Source: Nanobdellota archaeon | Lineage (GTDB): Archaea; Nanobdellota; Nanobdellia; Woesearchaeales; GW2011-AR15 | DNA: 5,488 bases | Direction of reading: 5' to 3' | Assembly (NCBI GenBank): GCA_013335235.1 | Contig: JAAXVZ010000108.1 | Location: 1 to 5,488 of the forward strand | In this document: positions 3,734 through 5,488 of the stretch, piece after piece | Numbering within the stretch: position 1 is the first letter of the stretch | Layout: every line of letters begins with the position of its first letter | The notes under the pieces: generated by a model | Databases searched by the model: none | Told to the model about the DNA's origin: nothing | The model's input: the letters and a program-made list of their open reading frames with translations, nothing else | Translations under genes and position numbers: made by a program

Positions 3734-4798
3734 TTATACCCTTATCTCGATGACCCTAGGACCGGGCAGAAATCGCCTTATTTTCTTGCCTAATAGGAGA
3801 GCAGACCTGCATTTGGCGTGGATATCAAAGAACCCTCCTTGCTCCTCTAACTCCAGCGCCATCGGCATCTTTGCTTTAATGGCCTGCCCGACAGGCCCAT
3901 ATTTGACCCTGGCTTCTGCGCCTGTTATCTTCCCGAAATCCTGCGCATCTATCTCTCTTGGCATCGGAGTCAGGCCAAAACCTGTGAATGGCGCATCATA
4001 GAGCGTGTCTGGTGTGAGGTTGGAAGGGACAATGCAGAAATCCGCTTTTTTATAGTGCTCTTGGTACCAGCCATCTGCGCAGATCAATAAGAGCATCTTT
4101 CCTAGTGGAGTCTCATAGACATGGAGATCCTTTCCTATTCCGCAAGCTGAAAATCCAAGTTCCTCATCTATTGGATGCAATTTTCTTGTCACTTTGGTGT
4201 CAGGCGTGCCGTCCGCATTATAGACAATAGAGGTATTGTAGAGCTTTCCTGGCGAGGTCTTCAGGGAACTCTTCTCAATAGTTGGGTTAGGGACGACAAG
4301 CGACCCTGCGACAATCATGACTCCATACTTTGATGATAGCCCGGACATCACCTGATGGAAAACTGAAGCCATCTTCTCTGCTTTCAGGTTGAATGCGGCT
4401 TTTATCACCCAATTCTTTATGCTCTTATCAATTGTGCCTGGAGACAATAGCCTTAGAATGAACCCAAAAGGATTCCGGAGGATTATCGCTTTCAGGACTT
4501 CATCAGATGTCTTTTTTGACAATATGCCCTTATCCTCACCAGAGATTATAAGCCAGGTACCGACATATTCTGGCAAGGCAACAATCTTATTGCCATTCTT
4601 CTTTGGATAGGCGCTCAGGAACCCTGCATCTATGCTGGCTATAAAATATGACTCAAGCTTTTTCCTGTAATTATCTTCAGATAAGAAATCCTCTTCCTGC
4701 ATCTCTGTCTGGAATGCGAGGATAGAGCCTTTTTTCTTTTTTCCGACACTTTCAGTAGAGATGGTTGCAGCAGTAGGGAGTTGGCTCCTTAGAACCAT
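3734..4798 (-). CDS. Carbon-nitrogen hydrolase (nitrilase superfamily)
   Basis: The 354-residue protein carries the Glu-Lys-Cys triad: Glu77 in ALPEYVGTW, Lys206 in VTRKLHP, and the nucleophile Cys240 in LLLICADGWYQE. The first strand is GSILAFQTEM (24-33), and IMVAG-type and LYNTSIVYN strands (161-165, 186-194) precede Lys206, as in the family. Such enzymes cleave nitriles or amides, or transfer acyl groups, in the cytoplasm; the substrate cannot be read from the sequence. It is longer than the usual 260-280 residues because of an insert at about 85-140 between Glu77 and the next core strand, and a C-terminal extension ending in KKIRRFLPGPRVIEIRV. The start overlaps the end of the upstream gene by 10 nt (ATGGTTCTAA), with an AAGGAG Shine-Dalgarno-like sequence about eight bases before it, so the two are translationally coupled. 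Confidence 0.9.
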   Translation of the reverse strand: MVLRSQLPTAATISTESVGKKKKGSILAFQTEMQEEDFLSEDNYRKKLESYFIASIDAGFLSAYPKKNGNKIVALPEYVGTWLIISGEDKGILSKKTSDEVLKAIILRNPFGFILRLLSPGTIDKSIKNWVIKAAFNLKAEKMASVFHQVMSGLSSKYGVMIVAGSLVVPNPTIEKSSLKTSPGKLYNTSIVYNADGTPDTKVTRKLHPIDEELGFSACGIGKDLHVYETPLGKMLLLICADGWYQEHYKKADFCIVPSNLTPDTLYDAPFTGFGLTPMPREIDAQDFGKITGAEARVKYGPVGQAIKAKMPMALELEEQGGFFDIHAKCRSALLLGKKIRRFLPGPRVIEIRV

Positions 4799-5439
4799 TC
4801 CTTCTCTCCTTCCATAGGTTTCCTTGTCTCAGCGTTCCTATTGATACCTATGTAGAATTTCAGGTCTTCCATGAACCTCTCGCAGAAACGCCTGAGCTCA
4901 ACTTCCTGCTCCCTGACGCGCTGCTTGTATATCATCCTTGGGAAGAAATCTTCAAATACATTGAGCAGCCAATGCTTGGCAAACCAATTCTCCTTGTCCA
5001 TGACGAGGATTGCGTTGAACCAGATGATGAATTCGCCCATATACGGTTTTATCTTCTTGCCTTTGTACATCATCTCGACACGCTTCATATTTGTCGTCAG
5101 GACATCTATGTAAATTTTATAATGGAAATAGGGATGGGTCCCGAATATGCCGCCTGGTGATTTTCCAGCTCTCCACCAGAACCTTATCTCCTTGTGGTCC
5201 TGCTGGTCCCTGTACTCTCCGTAGAAATCCTCCATCCAGAAATCTCCATGCGGGGACTTCCAGCCTTCTTCAGAGAGGTAATGGTGCATATACCTGTAGA
5301 CGTTCTCAAGATGGATTATCCTCTCCTGTTTCAGCTGCGTGCTATACACCAGGATATTGGACTCCTTCCAGCCTCCTGTTGTCTCTGGAGCCCATTGGCT
5401 CCTGACACCGCCCTTCTGCTTTGGAGTCCAGATAGTCAT
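4789..5439 (-). CDS. Unrecognised Trp-rich soluble protein, first gene of the nitrilase operon
   Basis: This 216-residue protein matches no family I can name. It has no signal peptide or membrane segment, is unusually rich in aromatic residues (eleven Trp, many Tyr and Phe), and is strongly charged. Notable stretches are HLENVYRYMHHYLSEEGW (43-60), DFWMEDFYGEYRDQ (66-79), KEIRFWWRAGKSPGG (83-97) and a C-terminal charged helix from about 170 to 198 (KQRVREQEVELRRFCERFMEDLK is its core, described by position 172-194). The RFWWRAGK and YFHYKIYIDVLT segments look like neighbouring beta strands of an alpha/beta fold. Paired His52-His53 and acidic clusters could bind metal, but there is no recognisable active site. 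The ATG at 5439 lies 28 bp from a strong TATA box. Overlap with the nitrilase gene suggests that the two proteins work together or are needed in fixed ratio. Confidence 0.85.
   Translation of the reverse strand: MTIWTPKQKGGVRSQWAPETTGGWKESNILVYSTQLKQERIIHLENVYRYMHHYLSEEGWKSPHGDFWMEDFYGEYRDQQDHKEIRFWWRAGKSPGGIFGTHPYFHYKIYIDVLTTNMKRVEMMYKGKKIKPYMGEFIIWFNAILVMDKENWFAKHWLLNVFEDFFPRMIYKQRVREQEVELRRFCERFMEDLKFYIGINRNAETRKPMEGEKEWF
4804..4814 (-). promoter_or_regulatory. Ribosome binding site of the nitrilase gene inside the upstream gene
   Basis: GAAGGAGAGAAGG lies in the last codons of the upstream gene just before the ATG at 4798. It is the only clear Shine-Dalgarno-like sequence in the window, as expected for an internal operon gene where all first genes appear leaderless. 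Confidence 0.6.
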
Positions 5440-5462
5440 ATTTAGAGATTTTAGCTTGGATG

Positions 5463-5473
5463 ATATATAAAGC
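5463..5473 (-). promoter_or_regulatory. TATA box of the two-gene nitrilase operon
   Basis: The minus strand reads GCTTTATATAT, centred about 28 bp upstream of the ATG at 5439, preceded by a purine-rich ACGAAAG that may be the TFB-recognition element. It should drive both genes down to 3734. Confidence 0.65.
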
Positions 5474-5488
5474 TTTCGTAGATAGCCT

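Noticed and set aside
3750..4610. Plus-strand frames at 3750-4001 and 4389-4610
   Set aside because: Antisense to the nitrilase gene with its visible catalytic triad; no promoter.
4871..5445. Several overlapping plus-strand frames
   Set aside because: They overlap one another and are all antisense to the 216-residue operon gene, which has a good promoter and is coupled to the nitrilase.

Overview
The window looks archaeal. Two of its three tRNA genes carry introns of the type cut at bulge-helix-bulge (BHB) motifs, no tRNA encodes its CCA end, and nearly every transcription unit has a TATA element about 25-28 bp upstream of its start codon or tRNA 5' end, as expected for leaderless archaeal transcripts. 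Several U-rich (T7-T8) stops follow genes. The small, diverse, partly unrecognisable proteins and moderate AT content would fit a DPANN-type archaeon (Woesearchaeota/Pacearchaeota-like), but that placement is an inference.

Left part (1-2441, all minus strand, each gene with its own promoter): the N-terminal part of rlmH runs off the left edge. Next comes a secreted L,D-transpeptidase (YkuD) joined to an NBR1-type Ig-like domain, a bacterial-style cell-wall enzyme that is unexpected in an archaeon. A four-helix membrane protein of unknown function follows. Then comes a 45-codon gene for a cysteine-tailed miniprotein, with a good promoter and a pair of 12-bp direct repeats just upstream, and then a small fasciclin-domain protein with a GTG start and a Cys-rich tail.

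Middle part (2592-3692): tRNA-Ile(GAT) with a 32-nt intron at the non-canonical position 30/31 and a recognisable BHB, and tRNA-Phe(GAA) with a 36-nt intron at the canonical 37/38 site but a mismatched BHB. A plus-strand membrane protein with an STM3941/bacterial-PH-like cytoplasmic domain follows. Last is a structurally aberrant tRNA-Thr(TGT) whose stems are intact but whose D-loop lacks GG and whose T-loop lacks TTC. All three tRNAs have their own promoter and T-run.

Right part (3734-5439, minus strand): a two-gene operon with a 10-nt overlap, encoding an unrecognised Trp-rich soluble protein followed by a nitrilase-superfamily carbon-nitrogen hydrolase with its E-K-C triad visible.

There is no CRISPR array, insertion sequence or rRNA. 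The points most worth following up are the degenerate tRNA-Thr, the miniprotein with its tandem repeats, the L,D-transpeptidase in an archaeal genome, and the unknown protein coupled to the nitrilase.
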